Source: Gemmatimonadales bacterium UBA1120 (lineage in GTDB: Bacteria > Gemmatimonadota > Gemmatimonadetes > Longimicrobiales > Gaopeijiaceae). From it: a stretch of 14,507 bases of DNA. The notes under the pieces are model-generated. The model ran no database searches. It was not told the origin of the DNA and saw only the letters and a program-made list of their open reading frames with translations. Location: the NCBI GenBank assembly GCA_002313925.1, contig DCAZ01000002.1:1-14507 (forward strand), read 5' to 3'. This document shows, one piece after another, positions 1 to 5,556 of the stretch (its first letter is position 1; each line of letters opens with the position of its first letter). A program made the position numbers and the translations under genes.

Positions 1-125
1 TGCTCGGTGAAAATGGAATTGAGCAGGTTATTGAGGTAGAACTTGATGGAGAGGAACGCGCGGCACTTGAGAGTAGTGCTGAGCATGTCCGATCAACGGT
101 TGCAGCGCTTAAATCACTGGGTTAG
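1..125 (+). CDS. mdh: Malate dehydrogenase, C-terminal end (partial)
   Basis: This is the last 40 codons of a gene whose start lies left of the window; the first complete codon begins at base 3 and the TAG stop is at 123-125. The visible peptide begins LGENGIEQVIEVELDGEE and ends in STVAALKSLG. This is the usual C-terminal pattern of the lactate/malate dehydrogenase family: a final beta strand with a V(I)E(V/I)xLxxxE motif, then a helix ending in a short LKxLG tail. Malate dehydrogenase interconverts malate and oxaloacetate with NAD+ in the cytoplasmic TCA cycle. The active-site His/Asp/Arg residues are outside the window, so substrate specificity cannot be checked and a lactate dehydrogenase paralogue is possible. 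The gene is followed by a strong terminator, so it is probably the last gene of its transcript. Confidence 0.8.
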   Translation, partial: LGENGIEQVIEVELDGEERAALESSAEHVRSTVAALKSLG

Positions 126-285
126 GAAGTGAGATCTCTCCTTGGTGGATGGGTTGGGATTGACGGCTTAACGACACCGAACCACACTTGGCGTATGACG
201 AACATAAAGGACTGTCAGAATACCAACTCTAATCCCTACCGGGAGCGCGAGATACTCGTGTAGCTGAAGATATCCAGCTGGCGAG

Positions 286-320
286 ATGGCCGCGATTCCT
301 TAAAGAATCGCGGCCATTTT
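286..320 (+). terminator. Intrinsic (rho-independent) terminator after malate dehydrogenase
   Basis: A perfect 13-bp stem (ATGGCCGCGATTC at 286-298 pairing with GAATCGCGGCCAT at 305-317) closes a 6-base loop (CTTAAA) and runs into TTTTATT. There is no matching T tract on the minus strand, so it acts for plus-strand transcription only. It ends the malate dehydrogenase transcript and insulates the tRNA gene. I see no credible gene in the 160 bases between the dehydrogenase stop and this hairpin; a GTG-initiated 44-codon frame there shows no recognisable protein pattern. Confidence 0.93.
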
Positions 321-391
321 ATTGCCATTCAAGTAGATCTGCTCTTGGTATGGATATCGTATGCGGGCTCAGTAGAACAACACAGAACAGA

Positions 392-464
392 TGGGGTGTA
401 GCTCAATTGGCAGAGCGCCTGGCTGTTAACCAGGAGGTTGGAGGTTCGAACCCTCCCGCCCCAG
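392..464 (+). tRNA. tRNA-Asn (anticodon GTT)
   Basis: A 73-base cloverleaf can be folded by eye. The acceptor stem TGGGGTG (392-398) pairs with CGCCCCA (457-463), with one T-G wobble, followed by discriminator G464. The anticodon stem is CCTGG/CCAGG (418-422 with 430-434), around loop CTGTTAA with anticodon GTT at 425-427. The variable loop is AGGTT. The T stem is GGAGG/CCTCC around loop TTCGAAC. Discriminator G and a GTT anticodon fit asparagine. The 3' CCA is not encoded, so it must be added by the CCA-adding enzyme. The gene stands alone between the dehydrogenase terminator and the FKBP gene. Confidence 0.97.
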
Positions 465-540
465 TATCAATCAAGAAGAGTCCCTCTATCTATGCTTGCT
501 CACTTCAGCACTGCCCAGTAGGGTGTGCCTGTTATTGGCA

Positions 541-569
541 AGATCCTGGGAGGATCTGCTCTGATCCTC
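541..569 (+). other. Two mutually exclusive hairpins in the leader between tRNA-Asn and the FKBP gene
   Basis: The segment AGGATC (551-556) can pair with either of two copies of GATCCT. Upstream pairing gives AGATCCT (541-547) with AGGATCT (551-557) around a GGG loop. Downstream pairing gives GAGGATC (550-556) with GATCCTC (563-569) around a 6-base loop. Only one can form at a time. There is no U tract, so neither looks like an intrinsic terminator. They could be a tRNA 3'-processing structure or a leader element of the FKBP gene 38 bases downstream. The pairing is seen in the sequence; any function is inference. Confidence 0.4.
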
Positions 570-607
570 GAAATGCGACTCATTGACTTGGACTAGGAGT
601 TATAAGA

Positions 608-1084
608 GTGAGAGATCACCTTCACAACAGCGACCTCGGGCTATGTGTGCTTCTCCTGGGATTCTTAGTAGCGAGTTGTGGTGAGCCGTTTGCCCCCGAG
701 GTAATTGAAGAGACTGACTTCGCCGCTTCCCTCGGTATTGATCTCTCTGCAATGACCCGAACTGCCACGGGTCTTTATATAGAAGAGATTGAGTTGGGGA
801 CGGGAAAGACAGCGACTGCCGGAGATATCGCAACTGTTACTTATACCGGTGTATTATCGAATGCTGCAACATTTGATGCGGGGACATATTCTTTCACATT
901 AGGCAGTGGGGGCGTAGTCCCCGGATTCGACGAAGGCGTTACCGGTATGCGGGTAGGAGGAACCCGGAGGATTGTGGTTCCTCCAGAACTCGGCTACGGA
1001 AATAGCGGAAAGGGTAGCATACCACCGGGCTCGATATTGATCTTCCGCCTCCATCTTGATGCACTGGATTCAGAGCTATTCTGA
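608..1084 (+). CDS. FKBP-type peptidyl-prolyl cis-trans isomerase, predicted lipoprotein
   Basis: This 158-residue protein has an N-terminal signal with hydrophobic core (residues 10-22) and a lipobox V21-A-S-C24, so it should be lipidated at C24 and held on the periplasmic side of a membrane. A linker of about 40 residues leads to one FKBP domain (about 52-155). Visible family landmarks are VTYTG (77-81), FD (89-90), VVPGFDEGV (103-111), GMRVGGTRRI, PPELGYG (125-131) and IPPGSILIF. FKBPs catalyse cis-trans isomerisation of Xaa-Pro bonds and help extracytoplasmic proteins fold. The tryptophan at the base of the FKBP12 pocket appears to be F107 here, a common bacterial variant. The start is GTG at 608, with AGGAG at 595-599 eight bases upstream. 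It is convergent with dcd, with 23 bases between the stops. FklB/FkpA-like function is likely, but the client is unknown. Confidence 0.93.
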   Translation: MRDHLHNSDLGLCVLLLGFLVASCGEPFAPEVIEETDFAASLGIDLSAMTRTATGLYIEEIELGTGKTATAGDIATVTYTGVLSNAATFDAGTYSFTLGSGGVVPGFDEGVTGMRVGGTRRIVVPPELGYGNSGKGSIPPGSILIFRLHLDALDSELF

Positions 1085-1107
1085 GGTCACACTAAGAGCC
1101 CTTCGAC

Positions 1108-1662
1108 TCACATCTTAGGCAGGGTTACTCCAGTCTGTTCCATGTATTTCCCCTGCCGATCTGCGTAAGCTGTCTCTGGTTCTTCGTCACCCTCAAAGAA
1201 GAGGAGCTGCGCGATACCTTCTCTTCCGTAGACTTTAGCCGGCAAGGGCGTTGTGTTCGAGATTTCAAGTGTGAGATATCCCTCCCATGTAGGTTCAAGC
1301 GGAGTAACATTCACAATCAGACCACACCGCGCGTAAGTCGATTTGCCAACGCAGACAACCAGCACGTCTCTCGGTATCCGGAAGTACTCTTCCGTGCGCG
1401 CCAACGCAAATGAGTTAGGTGGTATGATGCACTCGGGCCCCTCAATATCTACAAAGGAGCGGTCGTCAAAATTCTTCGGATCTACAATGGAGTTGTGGAC
1501 GTTCGTGAAAACCTTGAATTCCGATGATATACGGATGTCGTATCCGTAGGAGGAGAGACCGTAGGAGATATTGCCATCACGGACCTGACGGGGCTCGAAC
1601 GGGTCGATCATGTCATGATTCTCACACATCCTACGGATCCACTTATCACTTTTAATTGACAT
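1108..1662 (-). CDS. dcd: dCTP deaminase
   Basis: This enzyme of the trimeric dUTPase-like fold deaminates dCTP to dUTP in pyrimidine deoxynucleotide synthesis in the cytoplasm. Counting from the ATG at 1662 it has 184 residues, close to E. coli Dcd (193). It opens with the typical MSIKSDKWIRRM. Conserved stretches include YGLSSYGYDIRIS (34-46) and GKSTYARCGL (106-115), which carries S108 and R112. TLEISN (131-136) carries E133; these match the catalytic Ser, Arg and Glu of E. coli Dcd. The C-terminal part has QLLFFEGDE and GKYMEQTG. An upstream in-frame GTG at 1677 would add five residues, but the ATG fits the family start better; neither has a clear ribosome-binding site. The gene is divergent from the nuo operon. 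Family members may make dUTP only or also hydrolyse it to dUMP; I cannot separate these with confidence. Confidence 0.95.
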   Translation of the reverse strand: MSIKSDKWIRRMCENHDMIDPFEPRQVRDGNISYGLSSYGYDIRISSEFKVFTNVHNSIVDPKNFDDRSFVDIEGPECIIPPNSFALARTEEYFRIPRDVLVVCVGKSTYARCGLIVNVTPLEPTWEGYLTLEISNTTPLPAKVYGREGIAQLLFFEGDEEPETAYADRQGKYMEQTGVTLPKM

Positions 1663-1809
1663 CTGGACGCTTAGCACTCACGGTGTTTGAGATCAGCGGG
1701 GCAGGGAGCCGGGAAGGCTTCGTCCCCGAGGATGCGGCGCCCAAGATATACGAGTGCCTGAAGATCGTGCAAATCAAGTGGAAATACTACCAAATCATGC
1801 CGTGTCCAG

Positions 1810-1837
1810 TTGACACTCAAGCGGCGTCTCGGATACC
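1810..1837 (+). promoter_or_regulatory. Candidate sigma70-type promoter for the nuo operon
   Basis: A perfect -35 hexamer TTGACA (1810-1815) is followed after 16 bases by a weak -10, GATACC (1832-1837); TACCTT at 1834-1839 with an 18-base spacer is an alternative. Transcription would begin near 1843-1845, about 40 bases before the nuoA start. It is the only consensus -35 I see in the 220-base dcd-nuoA gap. The poor -10 keeps confidence low and would fit an activated or regulated promoter. Confidence 0.35.
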
Positions 1838-1841
1838 TTTT

Positions 1842-1880
1842 CTCAACACTTAGTGAACAATTTCACAAACATAAGTTGAG
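1842..1880 (+). promoter_or_regulatory. Bipartite leader hairpin directly upstream of nuoA
   Basis: CTCAAC (1842-1847) pairs with GTTGAG (1875-1880), and TTA (1850-1852) pairs with TAA (1872-1874) across a two-base bulge. An inner stem GTGAA (1853-1857) pairs with TTCAC (1862-1866) around loop CAAT, with a five-base bulge on the 3' side. This gives 14 base pairs ending two bases before the nuoA ATG at 1883. The only purine-rich stretch that could serve as a ribosome-binding site (GTTGAG) lies in the outer stem, so folding could hide it. The pairing is visible; a regulatory role is inferred. Confidence 0.5.
1852..1867. promoter_or_regulatory. Crp/FNR-family-like palindrome upstream of nuoA
   Basis: The sequence AGTGA-ACAATT-TCACA matches nine of ten positions of the classical Crp half-sites TGTGA-N6-TCACA. 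Its core, GTGAA-N4-TTCAC, is a perfect dyad. It sits 15 bases before the nuoA start and downstream of the candidate promoter. There, a bound regulator would more naturally repress nuo, or it could act on the divergent dcd promoter. It also forms the inner stem of the leader hairpin, so it may be an RNA element instead of a protein site. Confidence 0.35.
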
Positions 1881-1882
1881 TC

Positions 1883-2239
1883 ATGTCGGGAGCTTACCTC
1901 CCCCTCCTTCTGCTCTTCGGCATTTCCGTCGTTAATGCGATCGGGATGGTGGTCACATCACACATCTTGAACCCGCATCGGCCGACACCCCAAAAGCTCA
2001 TGCCCTACGAGTCCGGCATGATTCCCTTAGGGGATACCAGAGCCCGTTTCAGTGTAAAATTCTACATGGTCGCGATCAGCTTTATCGTGTTTGATTTAGA
2101 GACGATCTTTCTGATACCGTGGGCTGTCCAAATGCGTGAATTGGGTTGGAGCGCTTTTGTTGCGGTGTCACTGTTTGTGGTCGTTCTTGCGGTTGGCCTT
2201 CTATACGAGTGGAAGAAGGGAGGGCTCGAATGGGATTAA
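1883..2239 (+). CDS. nuoA: NADH:quinone oxidoreductase subunit A
   Basis: NuoA (ND3 homologue) is a small three-helix membrane subunit at the heel of complex I, next to NuoH and the quinone chamber. The 118-residue product shows three hydrophobic segments, at about 5-27, 60-82 and 90-108. The conserved loop and second helix read YESGMIPLGDTRARFSVKFY (42-61), then FDLETIFLIPWA (70-81), with the acidic pair D71/E73. The length matches the family (about 115-150). The ATG at 1883 is the first gene start of the operon. It has only a weak ribosome-binding site (GTTGAG at 1875-1880), which lies inside a predicted hairpin. The stop codon overlaps the start of nuoB by ten bases. Confidence 0.97.
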   Translation: MSGAYLPLLLLFGISVVNAIGMVVTSHILNPHRPTPQKLMPYESGMIPLGDTRARFSVKFYMVAISFIVFDLETIFLIPWAVQMRELGWSAFVAVSLFVVVLAVGLLYEWKKGGLEWD

Positions 2240-2916
2240 GGGACGTGCTGCCTGGGGGTGGAACGTCGTCTGTAACCGGAGGAATGTTCGGCGATGCTAG
2301 CCCTACCTTCCTCACGAGCAAGGTCGACTGGATTATCAACTGGAGTAGACGTAACTCCTTGTGGCCAATGCCATTTGGTACCGCGTGCTGTGCGATTGAG
2401 ATGATGGCGTCTGCTGCTTCCAATTATGATTTAGCCCGGTTCGGTATGGAGCGGATGTCATTCAGTCCACGTCAGGCTGATGTTTTGATCTGCGCTGGCA
2501 GAGTGCCGTATAAGCTAGCTCCGGTGCTTCGACGGATTTGGGACCAGATGCCTCAGCCGAAGTGGTGTGTCTCAATGGGAGCGTGCGCGAGTTCTGGGGG
2601 CGTATTTGATGTTTACTCTATGGTCCAAGGCATAGACACGATCATTCCAGTCGACGTCTATGTTCCAGGCTGTCCGCCCCGCCCGGAAGGATTGATCTAC
2701 GGGCTGATGATGATCCAGGAGAAGATAAGAGAGGAATCACTTTCTAGGCACTTCGAACACCGTGCTGAGGATCCAAGTTCGGTAGCCCGACCCCATGCGA
2801 ACGATGCCCAGGTAGTTGGGCTCACCGGACCATTCGGTAACTCGACTCAGCAAGAGGAACTCTCGAACAAAGAATCAGGAGCTACGGAAGAGTCTCCGGA
2901 AGAGCTGATCCCGTGA
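2230..2916 (+). CDS. nuoB: NADH:quinone oxidoreductase subunit B
   Basis: NuoB (PSST homologue) holds the terminal [4Fe-4S] cluster N2, which hands electrons to quinone at the interface with NuoD. The cluster ligands are visible: tandem C53-C54 in GTACCAIEMM, C119 in SMGACASSGG and C148 in VPGCPPRPEG. The ATG at 2230 gives 228 residues; it is preceded by GGGAGGG (2218-2224) and lies in the last ten bases of nuoA. The same frame is open further upstream inside nuoA, but those starts would add residues foreign to the family. The segment usually seen as AGTVTxKMAP reads AGRVPYKLAP (89-98). After residue 170 there is a hydrophilic, acidic tail of about 58 residues with no recognisable motif. The stop shares GTGA with the nuoC start. 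Confidence 0.97.
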   Translation: MGLRDVLPGGGTSSVTGGMFGDASPTFLTSKVDWIINWSRRNSLWPMPFGTACCAIEMMASAASNYDLARFGMERMSFSPRQADVLICAGRVPYKLAPVLRRIWDQMPQPKWCVSMGACASSGGVFDVYSMVQGIDTIIPVDVYVPGCPPRPEGLIYGLMMIQEKIREESLSRHFEHRAEDPSSVARPHANDAQVVGLTGPFGNSTQQEELSNKESGATEESPEELIP

Positions 2917-3605
2917 CGCTCGATGAAACGAAGGCGGGCCTTGATGCCGTAGAGGAGGGTCCGCACCTCTCAGAAAGATCAACGGGTAGTGCAGATGGCA
3001 GGATAGATGATCCGGATGGCCATCCCTCGGTTGTTGCGCTCTTGTTGCGATTTGGAGATTCGGTATCAGGTCATCGGGTGTCCGCGGGTACACAACACGT
3101 CGTTTGGATTGATTCAGCGCGTAATCTAGAGGTTTTACACTGGCTTCGTGATGATCAGGACCACCAGTATGATATGATCTCTGATATCACTGCAGTCGAT
3201 TATGGGGCAGGGCGCCCAATTGATGTCGTCTATCAGCTATTCTCAACAGTTCACAAGCGTGCGCTGAGAATTCGTTGTGAGCTCCCGCTCGATGGCTTGG
3301 AAATTGATTCAATCGTAGAACTCTGGAGCGCCGCCAACTGGCTCGAACGAGAAGTCTATGACCTGTTTGGTGTGACTTTCCGTAGACACCCTGACCTCCG
3401 GCGTATTCTAATGCCGCATGACTATGAGGAAGGACATCCTCTGAGAAAGGATTTCCCATTGAGGGGTCGGTTTTCACGCGCGGAGCAGACACGTCGAGCA
3501 CTCGATCAGTCAGTGGAACACTCATACATCGCTGAAGAAATGGACCTTGGACGTGACCCGCAGCAGGCAGCCCCGATCATCGGGACGAAGGATGGGGATG
3601 GGTAG
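2913..3605 (+). CDS. nuoC: NADH:quinone oxidoreductase subunit C
   Basis: NuoC (30-kDa subunit homologue) is a structural, cofactor-free subunit of the peripheral arm that packs against NuoD. The 230-residue product has the family signature at 146-180. It contains EREVYDLFGVTF, RRHPDLRRIL and EEGHPLRKDFPL. The first 38 or so residues and the last 25 are hydrophilic, rich in D, E, G and S, and look unstructured. The start is GTG at 2913, overlapping the nuoB stop by four bases (GTGA) with the purine-rich GGAAGAG upstream, a layout typical of translational coupling. nuoC is separate from nuoD, unlike the fused nuoCD of E. coli. Confidence 0.97.
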   Translation: MTLDETKAGLDAVEEGPHLSERSTGSADGRIDDPDGHPSVVALLLRFGDSVSGHRVSAGTQHVVWIDSARNLEVLHWLRDDQDHQYDMISDITAVDYGAGRPIDVVYQLFSTVHKRALRIRCELPLDGLEIDSIVELWSAANWLEREVYDLFGVTFRRHPDLRRILMPHDYEEGHPLRKDFPLRGRFSRAEQTRRALDQSVEHSYIAEEMDLGRDPQQAAPIIGTKDGDG

Positions 3606-3616
3606 CGAGATTTCCG

Positions 3617-4897
3617 ATGAGTAAGAGGACTGTGGAATTCAATGTCGGTCGTAACCCAGAGATGGGAGTTGATGGCTCTGTGGTGGACAGCCCGATATTG
3701 CCCTTCGATATGCCAGAGCCTGACCTCGGTACCGAGAACATGTTGATCAATATCGGGCCGCAGCACCCAGCAACACACGGTGTACTTCGACTCGTTTGTG
3801 AACTAGATGGGGAAACGGTAAAGCGTGTTATCCCGCATATCGGGTACCTGCATTCCTCTTTTGAGAAACTTGGTGAATACCGCACCTGGAATCAGATCGT
3901 CACGCTGACTGACCGCATAGATTACCTAGCGCCTCTGATCTACAACTGCGCGTACGTCATGGCGGTCGAGAAGCTCATGGAGATAGAGGTCACCGAAAGG
4001 TGTAAGGTCGTGCGGGTGATCTGCATGGAAATAGACCGGATTTTTAGTCACTTGCTCTGGCTTGGTACGACAGCGATCGACGTCGGAGCGTTTACCCCGT
4101 TCCTTTACGCGTTCCAGGAGCGGGAACGTATCTACAAGCTTCACGAAGCTTTTACCGGTGCGCGGATCACGACCTCGGCGACCCGAGTCGGTGGCATGAT
4201 GGCTGATCTACCAGAGGGGTGGACCGACGGGTTGCAGGACTTCATCGATACGTTTCTGAACACGCTCGATGAGATCGATCGCCTACTGACCAGGAACCAG
4301 ATCCATATTGGGCGCAGTCAAGGTGTGGGGGCGATCAGTGCCGAAGAGGCGATCAATTCCGGATTCACTGGTGCGAATCTTCGAGCATGCGGTGTGGAAT
4401 ACGACGTCCGCAAAGACCAACCCTACTATGACTACGAGACATATGATTTTGAGATCCCTGTCGGGAAACACGGAGACTGTTATGACCGCTATCTGTGTAG
4501 GATGGAAGAAATGCGGCAGAGTGTCTCTTTGCTCCGGCAGGCACTAGAGCGGTTACCCGGTGGCCCGATTGATGTTGAAGACCCGAACATCTCTCTGCCC
4601 TCCAAGACGGATTGCATGTCCGACATGGAGAGTATGATCCACCACTTCAAGCTTATCACCGAGGGGATACCGGCCCCTGAGGGTGACTGCTACATGGCAA
4701 TCGAGGGTTCAAAAGGAGAACTCGGTATGTATATCGTTGCAGAAGAAGGTGGAACAAAGCCCGTGCGTTGGCGGATCCGCCCACCTTCTTTCGTGAACCT
4801 ATCAGTGCTCCCGAAGCTTGCAGAGGAGCACCTCGTCTCCGACCTCATCATGATCAACGCAAGTCTGGACATCGTGCTCGGGGAGATCGACCGATGA
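3617..4897 (+). CDS. nuoD: NADH:quinone oxidoreductase subunit D
   Basis: NuoD (49-kDa subunit homologue, related to the large subunit of NiFe hydrogenases) forms most of the quinone-binding cavity. The 426-residue product carries NIGPQHPATHGVLRL (45-59) and TDRIDYLAPL (98-107). H54 and Y103 correspond to the His and Tyr that bind the quinone headgroup in Thermus Nqo4 and Yarrowia. The chain ends in GEIDR, as expected, and its length is normal for the family (about 390-430). It contains no hydrogenase-type NiFe cysteine pairs at the ends, consistent with a quinone-reducing complex I. The ATG at 3617 lies 11 bases after the nuoC stop with only a weak ribosome-binding site. The stop overlaps the nuoE start (ATGA). 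Confidence 0.98.
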   Translation: MSKRTVEFNVGRNPEMGVDGSVVDSPILPFDMPEPDLGTENMLINIGPQHPATHGVLRLVCELDGETVKRVIPHIGYLHSSFEKLGEYRTWNQIVTLTDRIDYLAPLIYNCAYVMAVEKLMEIEVTERCKVVRVICMEIDRIFSHLLWLGTTAIDVGAFTPFLYAFQERERIYKLHEAFTGARITTSATRVGGMMADLPEGWTDGLQDFIDTFLNTLDEIDRLLTRNQIHIGRSQGVGAISAEEAINSGFTGANLRACGVEYDVRKDQPYYDYETYDFEIPVGKHGDCYDRYLCRMEEMRQSVSLLRQALERLPGGPIDVEDPNISLPSKTDCMSDMESMIHHFKLITEGIPAPEGDCYMAIEGSKGELGMYIVAEEGGTKPVRWRIRPPSFVNLSVLPKLAEEHLVSDLIMINASLDIVLGEIDR

Positions 4898-5556
4898 GTG
4901 ACGTGCCTCTCAAGAATCCGGGTTGGGCCGGAAATACCGGTGAGTTTGACCTTACAGAGGAGCAAATAAGGGGTGAGGACTTTGTTGGGGAGCGCCCCCT
5001 ACATGGGGGACACTCGTCGGTTTCAGCAACGATGCCCTATATGCTGATTGAGAAAAACCCTGAGGCCGAGCTGTTCGAGGGAGAATATCAGGAACGCCTC
5101 AAGAAAATTCTTACCCGGTATCCGAAAAAACGAGCAGCGCTGCTTCCAGTGCTTTCAATGGTTCAGGAACTCAGAGGGCACGTGAGCCCTGAGTCGATGG
5201 ACCGTGTCGCTGAATTACTCGACCTTTCTCCGGCATATGTTAGGGGTGTGGCGACTTTCTATACGATGTATAACAAGCGCCCTGTCGGTCGACATCTCGT
5301 ACAGGTCTGTACGAATATCTCCTGTAACTTGTGTGGTGCGGATGAGGTGTTGGCAGCGTTCCTAGAGTGTACGGGCACCGAGCTTGGAGAAACTTCGGAA
5401 GATGGTGATTTCACTGTTATAGAGGCTGAGTGCCTCGCCGCATGTGGGTTTCCTACGTGCGTGCAAATCAACTCACGTTACTTCGAGAATGTTACGCCTG
5501 CTGATATACCGGAGATTGTCAAGCACCTCCGAGCCCAGGTAAAGGAAAGCGCCTGA
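4894..5556 (+). CDS. nuoE: NADH:quinone oxidoreductase subunit E
   Basis: NuoE (24-kDa subunit homologue) carries the [2Fe-2S] cluster N1a beside NuoF in the NADH-oxidising tip. Ligands are visible as C139 and C144 in CTNISC and C180 and C184 in CLAAC, within a thioredoxin-like domain. A helical domain precedes it, with RYPKKRAALLPVLSMVQE and VRGVATFYTMY. The ATG at 4894 overlaps the nuoD stop (ATGA), with GGGGAG eight bases upstream, and gives 220 residues. This is about 45-50 longer at the N-terminus than the usual family start, which would fall near M47 or M50; those have no ribosome-binding site. The extension is hydrophilic and has no recognised motif. The frame stays open upstream into nuoD, which is coincidental. 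The stop shares one base with the nuoF start. Confidence 0.96.
   Translation: MSDVPLKNPGWAGNTGEFDLTEEQIRGEDFVGERPLHGGHSSVSATMPYMLIEKNPEAELFEGEYQERLKKILTRYPKKRAALLPVLSMVQELRGHVSPESMDRVAELLDLSPAYVRGVATFYTMYNKRPVGRHLVQVCTNISCNLCGADEVLAAFLECTGTELGETSEDGDFTVIEAECLAACGFPTCVQINSRYFENVTPADIPEIVKHLRAQVKESA

Noticed and set aside
129..263. GTG-initiated 44-codon frame just after malate dehydrogenase
   Set aside because: No recognisable protein pattern, no Shine-Dalgarno separate from the upstream gene end, and it runs into the terminator region.
350..586. A 78-codon frame spanning the tRNA-Asn gene
   Set aside because: Its middle part is simply the translated tRNA, a well-known annotation artefact, and it has no ribosome-binding site or protein family pattern.
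1085..1107. Possible shared terminator between the convergent FKBP and dcd genes
   Set aside because: Only a 3-bp GAG/CTC pairing and no T tract on either strand.
1745..1772. Possible minus-strand promoter for dcd (TTGCAC, 16 bases, TATATC)
   Set aside because: The -35 matches only three of six positions and the -10 four of six; this is near chance level in such a gap.
1656..1853. Plus-strand 65-codon frame in the dcd-nuoA gap
   Set aside because: It begins with TTG inside the dcd start region without a ribosome-binding site, resembles nothing, and overlaps the candidate promoter.
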